Positions 35,580 through 47,504 are shown, numbered from the stretch's first letter. The stretch: DNA of 64,000 nucleotides from Marinobacter sp. LQ44 (GCF_001447155.2 NZ_CP014754.1:2294001-2358000); one strand, 5' to 3'. Program-made: numbers and translations. Notes: generated from the sequence alone by a model not told the origin.

Positions 35580-37373
35580 TCAGTGATCCTCACTCCGGTG
35601 CTGTTGTTCCCATAGATGAGCGTAATGACCACCGCGGGTTAGCAAGTCGTTGTGGCTGCCGCTTTCCACTATTTGGCCACCATCCATCACCAGAATGGTA
35701 TTGGCATCGCGAATGGTAGACAGCCGGTGGGCAATCACCAAGGTGGTTCTCTGCTGGCTGACTTCTTTCAACGCGCCGAGAATTGCCTGCTCAGATAGCG
35801 AATCCAGAGACGAGGTAGCTTCGTCCAAAATCAGCAGCGGCGGGTTCTTCAGAATCACCCGGGCAATCGCAACCCGCTGCTTTTCGCCGCCGGATAACTT
35901 CAGGCCACGCTCGCCAACCTTTGTGTCGTAACCTTCCGGCAGGCTGTGGATAAAGTCTTCCAGGTGGGCCATGCGTGCAGCCCGGTGTACTTCTGCCTCG
36001 CTGGCCGCTGGGTTGCCGTAGGCCAGGTTGCGGTACAGGGTATCGTTGAACAGCACAGTGTCTTGCGGCACCACACCAATGGCCGAGCGCAGGGAGTCCT
36101 GGGTAACCGTCCGGATATCCTGGCCATCGATACGGATAACCCCCTGATTCACCTCATAGAACCGGAACAGCAAGCGGGCGAGGGTAGACTTGCCGGCACC
36201 GCTGGCACCCACCACCGCCACGGTATGGCCGGCGGGAATGGTGAAGTTCACATCCTGCAGAATGGGGCGGTCGGGCCGGTAGGCGAAGTGGATCTGTTCG
36301 AAGCGTACCTCGCCGTTATCCACAGCCAGGGGCTTGGCATCCGCTGCGTCCTGGATGGCGGGTTTATCCCCAAGCAGTTTGAACAGCCGCTCCACGTTCA
36401 CCAGGGCCTGGCGGATTTCCCGGTAAACGAAGCCTAAGGCGTTCAGGGGGATGAACAACTGGATCAGGTAGGCGTTGATCATGGTGAAGTCGCCCAGGGT
36501 GATCTCACCACTGGCCACTTCGCCCACCGCCATGGCCATGATCACAATCAATGCCACGCCGATGATCAGCGCCTGGCCGGCGTTCAGAGTGGCCAGGGAC
36601 AGCCGGTTCTTCAGCCGGGCCTGTTCCCAGTCGTCCAGGTCCTGGTCGTACAGTTCGGCTTCGTAGCGTTCGTTGTTGAAGTATTTGACCGTTTCGTAGT
36701 TCAGCAGGCTGTCGATGGCCCGGGAGTTGGACTGGTTATCCCGGGCGTTGGCTTCCCGCACGAACTTGGTTCGCCACTCGGTGATTTTGATGGAGAACAC
36801 CACATACACCACCACCGCCACCAGAATGGCGATGACGTAACCGACGTTGAATACGACCAGCAAGATGGCCGCCACCAGCAGTATTTCCAGGATGGTGGGC
36901 ACGATGTTGAACAGGGTGAAGCGCAGCAAAAAGCTGATACCGTTGGTGCCCCGCTCAATGTCCCGGGCCAGGCCTCCGGTTTTGCGGTCCAGGTGAAAAC
37001 CCAGCTCGCGCTGGTGCAGGTGTTCAAAGATGCGCAGCGAAACCCGCCGCATGGCCCGCTCTGCCACGCGGGCAAACACGGCATCCCGCAGTTCGCTGAA
37101 AAGTGTCGCTCCAAAGCGCAGGCTGCCATAGGCCACCACCAGGATGATGGGAATCCACAGCAGCATGTCGGCTCCGCGGTTCTGGTCCAGGTAGTCGACG
37201 ATGTATTTCAGGGCGACCGGTGTGGCGACCGTGGCCAGTTTCGCCAGTACCAGGAAGGACAACGCAAGTACCACCCGGCCACGGAACTCGGCCAAGTAGG
37301 GCCAAAGGCCGGCAATCACTTTCCAATCGGGCTTATGATCAGCAGGGTAGTCGTTGTCAGCGTAGGCGCGCAC
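35580..37373 (-). CDS. ATM1-type ABC exporter (fused permease-ATPase)
   Basis: A 597-residue half-transporter. About six membrane helices fill residues 30-330, with the ATM1-class marker LLNYETVKYFNNERYEAELY near 220. The ATPase domain has Walker A GASGAGKSTL near 405, the signature LSGGEKQRVAIARV near 510, Walker B LLILDEATSSLD near 530, and the switch His in LVIAHRLST. ATM1-like exporters move glutathione-linked sulfur or metal species across the inner membrane; the substrate here is unproven. The frame is open to 37505, but that upstream stretch is hairpin element B. GTG 37373 with AAGGAAG is the likely start. Confidence 0.88.
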   Translation of the reverse strand: MRAYADNDYPADHKPDWKVIAGLWPYLAEFRGRVVLALSFLVLAKLATVATPVALKYIVDYLDQNRGADMLLWIPIILVVAYGSLRFGATLFSELRDAVFARVAERAMRRVSLRIFEHLHQRELGFHLDRKTGGLARDIERGTNGISFLLRFTLFNIVPTILEILLVAAILLVVFNVGYVIAILVAVVVYVVFSIKITEWRTKFVREANARDNQSNSRAIDSLLNYETVKYFNNERYEAELYDQDLDDWEQARLKNRLSLATLNAGQALIIGVALIVIMAMAVGEVASGEITLGDFTMINAYLIQLFIPLNALGFVYREIRQALVNVERLFKLLGDKPAIQDAADAKPLAVDNGEVRFEQIHFAYRPDRPILQDVNFTIPAGHTVAVVGASGAGKSTLARLLFRFYEVNQGVIRIDGQDIRTVTQDSLRSAIGVVPQDTVLFNDTLYRNLAYGNPAASEAEVHRAARMAHLEDFIHSLPEGYDTKVGERGLKLSGGEKQRVAIARVILKNPPLLILDEATSSLDSLSEQAILGALKEVSQQRTTLVIAHRLSTIRDANTILVMDGGQIVESGSHNDLLTRGGHYAHLWEQQHRSEDH

Positions 37374-37408
37374 TCTGTCTTCCTTCGGTTTCGGAGAAGT
37401 CGAACGCA

Positions 37409-37508
37409 CGGGTGGGTGGGCCTGCCAGGACACGCTGTAAATACATCCATGTACGCTCGGCAAAAGCCATACCTGGCTTTTGACGGTCCTGGCAGGCCCA
37501 CCCACCCG
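37409..37508 (+). repeat. Conserved-loop/variable-stem hairpin element, copy B
   Basis: The 23-base arms (37409-37431 and 37486-37508) are perfect complements with tip GCCAGGAC. The 54-base loop starts ACGCTGTAAATACATCCATG and contains an inner hairpin CAAAAGCCA/TGGCTTTTG. It lies between two divergent ABC exporter genes, 35 bases from the ATM1-type start. Confidence 0.9.
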
Positions 37509-37601
37509 CGCGCTCTTACGTAGCTGTATGATAGGTCTTGTCAGGAGAACAAACCGTATTGAAGCTGGAGTCTACAGCAGCTAACACCTTGGAGGCACAT
37601 T

Positions 37602-39383
37602 ATTAACACTCGTCACCGCAAGGCTCTGAAACTCGTCATTGAGTTTATCAGCCCCTACCGCCGCGCCGTGGCCGGAGCACTGCTGGCACTGGTCATCACT
37701 GCCGGCATCACGCTAGGTCTGGGCCAGGGCCTGCGTATTCTGGTGGATCAGGGCCTTGCCACGCAATCACCGGAAAACCTGGCCAAAGCCATCGGTCTGT
37801 TTTTTGTGCTGGTGCTCGGCCTGGCTTTTGGTTCGTTTGCCCGGTTCTACCTGGTGTCCTGGATTGGCGAGCGGGTGGTGGCGGATATTCGCAAAAAGGT
37901 GTTCAACCACCTGATTGATCTTCACCCCGGCTTTTTTGAGCAGAACCGGGCGCTGGAAATCCAGTCCCGGTTTACCGCCGATACCACGGTGCTGCAATCG
38001 GTGATCGGCTCCACCGTGTCTATCGCCCTGCGCAACACGCTGATGCTTATCGGCGGGCTGATTTTGCTGTTTGTCACCAACGCCAAGCTGGCCGCCATCA
38101 TTCTGCTGGGGTTCCCCCTGGTGATTGCGCCGATCCTGTTCTTCGGCCGCCGGGTTCGGCAGTTATCACGGCTGAGCCAGGACCGGGTGGCGGATGTCGG
38201 CAGTTACGTGGGGGAGAACCTTTCCCAGATCAAAACCGTGCAGGCGTTCAATCACCAGCCCCACGACCGGCGGTTCTTCTCAGAGGTGTCTGAGAAGGCG
38301 TTCGACATTGCCCGCGAGCGCATCCGTCAGCGGGCCTGGCTGACCACGCTGGCGATTTCCCTGGTGATGGGAGCGGTCGGCATTGTGATCTGGATTGGCG
38401 GGCTGGACGTGATTCATGGCCGGATAAGCCCCGGTGAACTGGCCGCGTTCGTGTTCTACAGCCTGCTGGTTGGCGTTGCCGCGGGGGCTATCAGTGAGGT
38501 GATTGGTGAACTGCAACGGGCTGCCGGGTCTGCGGCCCGGCTGTTTGAGCTGCTGCAGACCGAACCGGCGTTTGTCCGAGAAGGGGAACAGCAGTCTTTT
38601 ACCGGGCCGGTCAGCGGGGAGATATCCATCGAGCATCTGGGCTTCAGTTACCCAGGCCGCCAGGCCCAACCGGCGATCGCCGATCTGTCGCTGCATATCC
38701 GCCCCGGGGAGACCCTGGCCCTGGTTGGTCCTTCCGGGGCCGGCAAGTCCACGCTGTTCGATCTGTTGCTGCATTTCTATCAACCGGACGCCGGGCGGAT
38801 TCTGATCGACGGGATAGACACCGCCGATCTGACTTTGGCAGCGCTAAGGCGCTGCTTTGCCCTGGTGCCCCAGAACCCGGCGTTGTTCCATGGCACGGTG
38901 GCGGACAACATTCGTTATGCCCGCCCTGACGCAGCGCGATCCGAGGTTGAGCAGGCGGCGCGGATTGCCCACGCCGATGAGTTTATTCAGGCGCTGCCAC
39001 AGGGCTACGACACACCGCTGGGGGATGCCGGGCTGGGGTTATCCGGTGGGCAGAAGCAGCGCCTGGCCATCGCCCGGGCGCTGCTGGCGGATGCCCCGAT
39101 CCTCTTGCTGGATGAGGCCACCAGTGCCCTGGATGCCCAAAGCGAGCACCTGATCCAGCAAGCCATGCCGGCGCTCACGGCCGGGCGTACCACCCTGGTG
39201 ATTGCCCACAGGCTGGCAACCGTCAGAGACGCCGATCGCATCGCCGTGCTGGAGCATGGCAGGCTGCTAGCGGTCGGCAGCCACGATGAGCTGATGCGCG
39301 ATAACGAACTTTACCGGCGCCTGGCCAGCCTGCAATTCCGGGACGAAGCCGCAGACACGGACAATGGTCGGTTTGTGTGTTGA
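37602..39383 (+). CDS. MsbA-like ABC exporter (fused permease-ATPase)
   Basis: A half-transporter of about 593 residues: a six-helix membrane domain (about 20-310), then an ATPase with Walker A GPSGAGKSTL near 380, the signature LSGGQKQRLAIARA near 482, Walker B ILLLDEATSALD near 505, and LVIAHRLAT. The family's N terminus with an FISPYRR motif lies upstream of the first GTG (37668). Reading back, the only start with a good ribosome site (GGAGG, 37591-37595) is ATT 37602; no ATG, GTG or TTG lies between it and the upstream stop at 37560. It resembles lipid or drug exporters; the substrate is unknown. Confidence 0.85.
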   Translation: MNTRHRKALKLVIEFISPYRRAVAGALLALVITAGITLGLGQGLRILVDQGLATQSPENLAKAIGLFFVLVLGLAFGSFARFYLVSWIGERVVADIRKKVFNHLIDLHPGFFEQNRALEIQSRFTADTTVLQSVIGSTVSIALRNTLMLIGGLILLFVTNAKLAAIILLGFPLVIAPILFFGRRVRQLSRLSQDRVADVGSYVGENLSQIKTVQAFNHQPHDRRFFSEVSEKAFDIARERIRQRAWLTTLAISLVMGAVGIVIWIGGLDVIHGRISPGELAAFVFYSLLVGVAAGAISEVIGELQRAAGSAARLFELLQTEPAFVREGEQQSFTGPVSGEISIEHLGFSYPGRQAQPAIADLSLHIRPGETLALVGPSGAGKSTLFDLLLHFYQPDAGRILIDGIDTADLTLAALRRCFALVPQNPALFHGTVADNIRYARPDAARSEVEQAARIAHADEFIQALPQGYDTPLGDAGLGLSGGQKQRLAIARALLADAPILLLDEATSALDAQSEHLIQQAMPALTAGRTTLVIAHRLATVRDADRIAVLEHGRLLAVGSHDELMRDNELYRRLASLQFRDEAADTDNGRFVC

Positions 39384-39443
39384 GTGCGTACTCCCTACAC
39401 TGTTAAGAGAATTTCTCAATCCTGAACCAGGGAGAACAGCAAA

Positions 39444-40721
39444 GTGAGCAACAAAGAATTGCAGGCACTCAAAGAGCGATACGTCGCTGCGGGCGCGGCA
39501 AGCCCCAATGATCAATTTGCAGATCATGCCCTGAACGCAGAAATCTGGGACGCCGACGGCAAGCGCATCATCGACTTCGCCGGCGGTATCGGCGTGCTGA
39601 ACATCGGCCATCGGCACCCGAAAGTGGTCGAGGCGGTTAAAGCCCAGCTCGACAAGCTGATGCACACTTGCCAGACGGTGATGCCCTATGAGGGTTACGT
39701 GAAGCTCGCCCAGAAGCTTAGCGAAGTCGTGCCGGTGAAAGGCCACGGCAAGGTCATGCTGGCCAACTCCGGGGCCGAGGCTCTGGAAAATGCGGTCAAG
39801 ATTGCCCGTGCAGCCACCGGCAAGAACAACGTGATCTGCTTCGATGGCGGCTACCACGGCCGCACCTTCTTCACCATGGCCATGAACGGCAAAGCTGCCC
39901 CTTACCAGACCTCCTTCGGCCCTATGCCCGGCCTGGTATACCGCGCGCCTTACCCGGTGCCGTACCACGGCATCACCGAGGAAGACGCCCTGCGCGGCCT
40001 GGCAATGACCATGAAAGCCGATTCCCCGGCCCACGAAACCGCCGCCATCGTACTGGAGCCGGTTCTGGGTGAGGGTGGTTTTTATCCCGCCCCAGTCAGT
40101 TTCCTGAAAGCCCTGCGCAAAATCTGCGATGACAATGACATTCTGCTGATTGTCGACGAAGTGCAAAGCGGCTTTGGCCGTACCGGCAAACTGTTCGCCA
40201 TCGAACACAGCGGCGTTGAGCCGGATATCATGACCATGGCCAAATCCATGGCCGATGGTATGCCGATCTCTGCCATCGTCGGTACCGACAAGGTCATGGA
40301 CTCCTCGGGCCCGAATTCCCTGGGCGGCACCTATACCGGTAGCCCCACTGCCTGTGCAGCCGCTCTGGCGGTGTTTGATGTGATCAAAGAGGAAGATATC
40401 CTCGGCAAGAGCCAGCGCCTGGGTGACAAGCTGAGGGCCAGGTTCGACCAGTGGCAGGAGCAGTTCACTCACGTGGATAACGCCCGCAACATGGGGCCGA
40501 TGGCCGCGTTTGAGCTGGTGGAAAGCAAGGAATCCCGCAAGCCCATGCCGGAACTGGTAGCGGCGATAACCAAGAAAGCCAAAGAGAAGGGCCTGATACT
40601 GCTCAGCTGCGGTATGTACGGCAACACTCTGCGGTTCCTGATGCCAGTCACCATCGAAGATGAGGTACTGGAAGAGGGCCTGAACATTGTTGAGGAATGC
40701 CTGAAGGAGGTGGGCGCCTGA
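39444..40721 (+). CDS. gabT: 4-aminobutyrate aminotransferase
   Basis: A 425-residue class III aminotransferase that transfers the amino group of GABA to 2-oxoglutarate, giving succinate semialdehyde. Landmarks are MLANSGAEALENAVKIARAA (phosphate-binding region, about 108), CFDGGYHGRTFFTMAMNG (about 135), ILLIVDEVQSGFGRTGKLF (PLP Asp, about 235), and MTMAKSMADGMPISAIVG with the Schiff-base Lys near 268. It starts with GTG 39444 after GGGAGA. No gabD lies next to it. A terminator follows at 40749. Substrate may extend to 5-aminovalerate. Confidence 0.9.
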   Translation: MSNKELQALKERYVAAGAASPNDQFADHALNAEIWDADGKRIIDFAGGIGVLNIGHRHPKVVEAVKAQLDKLMHTCQTVMPYEGYVKLAQKLSEVVPVKGHGKVMLANSGAEALENAVKIARAATGKNNVICFDGGYHGRTFFTMAMNGKAAPYQTSFGPMPGLVYRAPYPVPYHGITEEDALRGLAMTMKADSPAHETAAIVLEPVLGEGGFYPAPVSFLKALRKICDDNDILLIVDEVQSGFGRTGKLFAIEHSGVEPDIMTMAKSMADGMPISAIVGTDKVMDSSGPNSLGGTYTGSPTACAAALAVFDVIKEEDILGKSQRLGDKLRARFDQWQEQFTHVDNARNMGPMAAFELVESKESRKPMPELVAAITKKAKEKGLILLSCGMYGNTLRFLMPVTIEDEVLEEGLNIVEECLKEVGA

Positions 40722-40748
40722 TATTGGCGCTTTCTTTCAGTTCCAGAG

Positions 40749-40773
40749 AGCCGGGCTTGTGCCCGGCTTTTTT
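40749..40773 (+). terminator. Terminator after gabT
   Basis: Hairpin AGCCGGGC / GCCCGGCT with a 4-base loop, followed by TTTTTT. Confidence 0.92.
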
Positions 40774-40821
40774 ATGACAGTCTGAAGGTCACTCTTATTG
40801 ATACCTGCACAATGACCGGGA

Positions 40822-40933
40822 CCGCTGTGAGGTAGTGCTCTCCAAAACTGTGCGGAGCCATGGATGGCGGAGCCCAAGCGCCACATGGATGTGCCGCAAG
40901 GAGCGTGTTTTGGAGAGCACTACCTCACAGCGG
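40822..40933 (-). repeat. Conserved-loop/variable-stem hairpin element, copy C
   Basis: The 27-base arms (40822-40848 and 40907-40933) are perfect complements. The tip CTCCAAAAC is shared in part with copy A. Read on the minus strand, the 58-base loop starts ACGCTCC, contains CACATCCATGTG and then GCTCCGCCATCCATGGCTCC. It stands alone between gabT and the amylase gene. The remaining intergenic DNA, 40934-41156, shows no other gene. Confidence 0.9.
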
Positions 40934-41156
40934 GCCTTGCACGATCTTCGAAAGGCGGAGATTTCCAGTCGATCAGACAGTCGATGTGACCAAAAAATAT
41001 ACCCTCCTAGGCTCTACGCCCCTTTTATCTGCTCCAAGGATGTGTTGGCTAATCATTGATCATTGCATGTTGTGAATATCAGCCCGTTTGAACAAAAAAC
41101 CGACAACCGAGGCTGATCCCAAATGCACCACAACAATGACAACACAGGAGCATGCA

Positions 41157-42893
41157 ATGATCTCACTCTCCCGATTGGCAACCGGTACCGCGCTCGGACT
41201 GGCACTGACATTGCCAACACAGCAGGCCCAGGCCGGTGCCTTTGTGCATCTGTTTGAATGGACATGGAGCGACGTCGCCCAGGAATGTGAAAACTTCCTG
41301 GGGCCCAAAGGGTTCAGTGCGGTTCAGGTATCGCCGCCCCAGGAGCACATCCAGGGCAGTGCCTGGTGGACCCGGTATCAGCCGGTGAGTTATCAGCTGA
41401 ACAGCCGCAGCGGCGATGCCAGCGCGTTTGCCGACATGGTCCAGCGTTGTAACGCCGCCGGCGTGGATGTGTACGCCGATGCTGTGATCAACCATATGGC
41501 CAATGGCAGTGGTACGGGCACTGCGGGTTCGACGTACAGTTCAAGCACCCTCAGTTATCCTATCTACAGCAGCAATGATTTTCATACGCCTTGCGGTATC
41601 AATCCGGAAGATTACGGCACCGACGCCTGGCGTGTTCGAAACTGCCAGCTGGTGGGGCTGCCCGATCTCAATACCGCAGACAACTACGTTCAGAATACCC
41701 TGGCCGGGTACCTGAACCAGCTGACAGCGCTTGGTGTGAAAGGCATTCGAATTGACGCCGCCAAGCACATGTCGCCCTCGGATATCAGTGGCATCCTGAC
41801 CCGTGTGAACAACCCACTGTATGTATTCCAGGAAGTGATAGACCTGGGCGGTGAGGCAGTGAGCGCCGGTGAGTATACCGGGCTTTCCGATGTTACCGAG
41901 TTCCGCTACAGCGCGGCGATTGGCGACGTGTTCAAGAACCAGCGCCTGGCGAACCTTATCGGGTTTGGTGAAAGCTGGGGATTCCTGGCCGGTGGTGATG
42001 CCGTGGTGTTTACCGACAACCACGACAACCAGCGCGGCCATGGCGCCGGTGGCAGCAATATCGTTACCTACAAGGATGGCGGCCTGTATAACCTCGCCAA
42101 TGTGTTCATGCTGGCCTGGCCCTATGGGTATCCGAAGGTGATGTCGAGTTACAGCTTTTCGGATGGCGACCAGGGGCCACCCGCCCAGACGGTTTATCAG
42201 AATGGAAGCGCGCAATGCGGCAGCGCCTGGATATGTGAGCACCGTTGGGATTCCATTGCCAACATGGTGGCTTTCCGCAATGTGACGGATGGTTCCGGCG
42301 TCAGCCATTGGTGGGATAACGGCAATAACCAGATCGCCTTCAGCCGTGGCAACAAGGGCTTTGTGGCCATCAACCGGGAAGGGAGTACCCTGTCTCGAAC
42401 GTTTACAACCGGCCTGCCCGATGGCAGCTATCGTAACGTGGCCGGTGACGGCAGCTGTGTCACCGTGCAGGGCGGGCAGGTGACCCTGTCAGTTGTGTCC
42501 ATGGAAGCCGCGGCGCTGCATGTTGGCGCAGACTGTGATGGCAACGACGGCTCCGGTGACGGAAACAACGGTAACGGTTCAGAAGGGGAACAGGCCAACG
42601 TTGCCTTTCAGTGCAGTAATGGCACCACCAACTGGGGCCAAAGTGTCTACGTTACCGGCAACAATGCCGCGCTGGGCAACTGGTCGCCTGCGAATGCGCT
42701 GAGGCTGGATCCAACCAATTATCCAACCTGGTCCGGCAGCTTCGACATGCCTGCAAACTCGCAGGTAGAGTGGAAGTGCATCAAACGCAGCGAGTCAGAC
42801 CCGGATGCCCAGCTGGTGTGGCAAAGCGGCGCCAATAACCAGGTGCAAACTGGTGCGGCTGGCTCATCCGCCAGCGCGTCCGGTAGCTTCTGA
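41157..42893 (+). CDS. Secreted alpha-amylase with C-terminal starch-binding domain
   Basis: A 578-residue GH13 alpha-amylase, similar to the animal-like subfamily. The signal peptide covers about residues 1-25, ending in TQQAQA. The catalytic barrel begins GAFVHLFEWTWSDVAQECE. The nucleophile Asp is in GIRIDAAKHM near 205, the acid/base Glu in YVFQEVIDLGG near 225, and the transition-state Asp in VFTDNHDNQRGHG near 290. A Gly/Asn/Asp-rich linker (about 460-480) leads to a CBM20-type domain (VAFQCSNGTTNWGQSVYVTG) about 100 residues long. AGGAG precedes ATG 41157. It should be exported to degrade starch or glycogen outside the cell. Confidence 0.93.
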   Translation: MISLSRLATGTALGLALTLPTQQAQAGAFVHLFEWTWSDVAQECENFLGPKGFSAVQVSPPQEHIQGSAWWTRYQPVSYQLNSRSGDASAFADMVQRCNAAGVDVYADAVINHMANGSGTGTAGSTYSSSTLSYPIYSSNDFHTPCGINPEDYGTDAWRVRNCQLVGLPDLNTADNYVQNTLAGYLNQLTALGVKGIRIDAAKHMSPSDISGILTRVNNPLYVFQEVIDLGGEAVSAGEYTGLSDVTEFRYSAAIGDVFKNQRLANLIGFGESWGFLAGGDAVVFTDNHDNQRGHGAGGSNIVTYKDGGLYNLANVFMLAWPYGYPKVMSSYSFSDGDQGPPAQTVYQNGSAQCGSAWICEHRWDSIANMVAFRNVTDGSGVSHWWDNGNNQIAFSRGNKGFVAINREGSTLSRTFTTGLPDGSYRNVAGDGSCVTVQGGQVTLSVVSMEAAALHVGADCDGNDGSGDGNNGNGSEGEQANVAFQCSNGTTNWGQSVYVTGNNAALGNWSPANALRLDPTNYPTWSGSFDMPANSQVEWKCIKRSESDPDAQLVWQSGANNQVQTGAAGSSASASGSF

Positions 42894-42995
42894 GGCCGGT
42901 TACGTTCAGTGTTCAATTCGTCGTATACTGCCGGAAGCTCTTTCCGGCAGTGCCTCTTCAGGCACCTGCCGTCGATTCATCGATAGGCGGTAACC

Positions 42996-43757
42996 ATGAC
43001 GTCCCAGACTAACCCTTCCATTCCCGACCACAAGCCCAGACCCTGGATTGACCTTCTGGTCAGTATCATCATTCCCTCTGTGATTCTGATGAAGTTCAGT
43101 GGTGACGAACACCTCGGCAGTGTCAACGCGCTGGTCATTGGCCTGGCGTTTCCCCTTGGCTGGGGGCTGTTTGAACTGATTCGTTACCGCAAGAAAAACT
43201 TCATCGCCCTGCTGGGCCTGATCAGCGTTGGCCTGACCGGTGGTATCGGGCTACTGGAGCTGGACGCCGGCTGGCTGGCCATCAAGGAGGCGGCGGTACC
43301 TGCGGTGATTGGTCTTGCCGTATTGATATCCACCCGCACCAAATACCCACTGGTACGAACGCTGCTGTACAACCCGAACATTCTGGATGTGGATAAAATC
43401 CACGCCTCGCTGGAAGAGAAGGGCTGTACCGAGGCGTTCGAGGCGCGGCTGCTCAATGCCAGCTATTTCTTTGCCGGTACCTTCCTGTTCTCCTCGATCA
43501 TGAATTATGTCCTGGCCAAGTGGATTGTGGTCAGCCCTTCGGGCACTCAGGCGTTCAACGAAGAATTGGGGCGGATGACCCTGGTGAGCTATCCGATGAT
43601 CGCCATTCCTTCAATGATCATGATGATGCTGATCTTCTACTACCTGTGGCGCACCATTCGCCGCCTGACCGGGTATACCCTGGAAGAGGTGATGGCTCAG
43701 CACCTGGTTGAAAAGGAAAAAGAGAAAGAACAAAAACGCGCCGAGTCTTCGAAGTAA
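42996..43757 (+). CDS. VC0807-like integral membrane protein
   Basis: A 253-residue membrane protein with about six hydrophobic segments. WIDLLVSIIIPSVILMKFSG and VIGLAFPLGWGLFELIRYRK near the N terminus resemble the VC0807 family. The C terminus is a short, charged cytoplasmic tail rich in Lys and Glu. Function unknown. It is transcribed toward gyrB and shares a bidirectional terminator with it. Confidence 0.75.
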   Translation: MTSQTNPSIPDHKPRPWIDLLVSIIIPSVILMKFSGDEHLGSVNALVIGLAFPLGWGLFELIRYRKKNFIALLGLISVGLTGGIGLLELDAGWLAIKEAAVPAVIGLAVLISTRTKYPLVRTLLYNPNILDVDKIHASLEEKGCTEAFEARLLNASYFFAGTFLFSSIMNYVLAKWIVVSPSGTQAFNEELGRMTLVSYPMIAIPSMIMMMLIFYYLWRTIRRLTGYTLEEVMAQHLVEKEKEKEQKRAESSK

Positions 43758-43788
43758 TCTATCGGAATAAAAATTCCTGACTGATAAC

Positions 43789-43825
43789 AAAAAACGGTGG
43801 CCCCGTCAGGTGCCACCGTTTTTTT
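43789..43825. terminator. Bidirectional terminator between the VC0807-like gene and gyrB
   Basis: Hairpin CGGTGGC / GCCACCG with AAAAAA on one side and TTTTTTT on the other, so it can end transcripts from both convergent genes. Confidence 0.93.
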
Positions 43826-43845
43826 ATGCCAGTCTGTCAGTGTGG

Positions 43846-46293
<2,448 letters not shown>

Positions 46294-46328
46294 TCAGCGG
46301 AGAAACGGTATATGCCGCCTGTGCCAGT

Positions 46329-47471
46329 CTATTCTTCCGTCAATTTTCCATGTTCCACGTGGAACATTCTGTATTCCGGTGCATCACGGGCGCCCCAGAG
46401 CACGTCAGGTTCCGGATGCTCAATAGAGGTGATAAACACCTGACAACGTAAATCCTGAAGCTTATGCGCCAGCATGATCCGATGGCGCACATCCAGTTCG
46501 GCATTAATGTCGTCCAGCAGGAACGTCACCTGCTTACCAAGATCACTCAACACCTTTCCCTGGGCAATCTTCATCAGAATGACCAATGTCTTCTGCTGCC
46601 CTCGGGAAAAGGTTTCCGCTACCGGCCTGCCACCTAACTTGAGACGGATATCTGCTCGATTAGGGCCATACAACGTATGCCCCATCCGACGCTCCTGCTC
46701 CCGGTGGCTCGCCAGTATGTCCACAAGCGAACGGGACCGATCCCAACCCGGATAAAACTCAAGTTTCAGACCTTCCGTCCAGCTGGCATCCAGCTCCTGC
46801 AGCACCGCATCGAACGCCGCCTTGAACTGCCTGAAAACCTGCTCTCTGACATCGCTCAGGGTTTCCGCCAGGGCACCGAACTGGCTGTCCCAGACCCGGA
46901 GCAGCGATTCGTCCAGTCTACCATTTCTGAGCGTTTGATTCCGCTGTGATGTCACTCTCTGGCATTGTTGCCACATTACCGAAAAGGAAGGTTCCACGTG
47001 GAACACTAACCAGTCGAGAAACTGTCGACGTTTTCCGGGGCCACCGGCCACAATGTCGAATACCCCTGGGTCAATCACCGACACGGGCAGATGCATGGCC
47101 AGGGATGACAAACTGCGTACCGCTTCGCCATCCACCCTTAGCGATGTTTCCTTCACAGATACATCCCGGGATATTCCCAGCCGATGGGCGATGCCGGTGC
47201 TGCCTCCCGCCGTACCCCTTTGGTCCTCATTGTTGCTGAGCCCAGTGTCCAGAGCGCCAAACACCGTTAACTTGCTGTGACCATGGCTTACTACGGCCTG
47301 ATGCCGGCTCACCCGAAAAGATCGACCCAGGCCAAGGTAGGCAATGGCTTCCAAGGCACTGGACTTACCGCTGCCATTAGCGCCGTACAACAAATTAAAG
47401 GAAGGTGAAAAACCGACAGGGTCCGGCGCCAGGTTTCGGAAATTCTGGGTCTGGAGTTTCACAAGCGCCAT
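46329..47471 (-). CDS. recF: DNA replication and repair protein RecF
   Basis: A 380-residue RecF, the SMC-like ATPase that helps load RecA at gaps. Walker A is LYGANGSGKSSALEAIAYLG near residue 35. The signature/Walker B region is TFSRGQQKTLVILMKIAQ near 290 followed by LLDDINAELD near 322. The start is ATG 47471 (MALVKLQTQNFRNLA), although the frame is open a little earlier to a TTG. Unusually, a terminator separates it from the upstream kinase gene, so recF and gyrB need their own promoter. Length is normal. Confidence 0.95.
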   Translation of the reverse strand: MALVKLQTQNFRNLAPDPVGFSPSFNLLYGANGSGKSSALEAIAYLGLGRSFRVSRHQAVVSHGHSKLTVFGALDTGLSNNEDQRGTAGGSTGIAHRLGISRDVSVKETSLRVDGEAVRSLSSLAMHLPVSVIDPGVFDIVAGGPGKRRQFLDWLVFHVEPSFSVMWQQCQRVTSQRNQTLRNGRLDESLLRVWDSQFGALAETLSDVREQVFRQFKAAFDAVLQELDASWTEGLKLEFYPGWDRSRSLVDILASHREQERRMGHTLYGPNRADIRLKLGGRPVAETFSRGQQKTLVILMKIAQGKVLSDLGKQVTFLLDDINAELDVRHRIMLAHKLQDLRCQVFITSIEHPEPDVLWGARDAPEYRMFHVEHGKLTEE

Positions 47472-47504
47472 AAAGGAGGACTTCTCATCACCGGAGTCGG
47501 AGCA

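Noticed and set aside
37374..37505. N-terminal extension of the ATM1-type exporter up to 37505
   Set aside because: It would translate hairpin element B; the GTG at 37373 has a good ribosome site and matches the family N terminus.
35460..37508. Hairpin elements A and B as the two ends of one transposon around the ATM1-type exporter gene
   Set aside because: Both are in the same orientation, their stems differ, there is no target duplication, and a third copy stands alone at 40822-40933.
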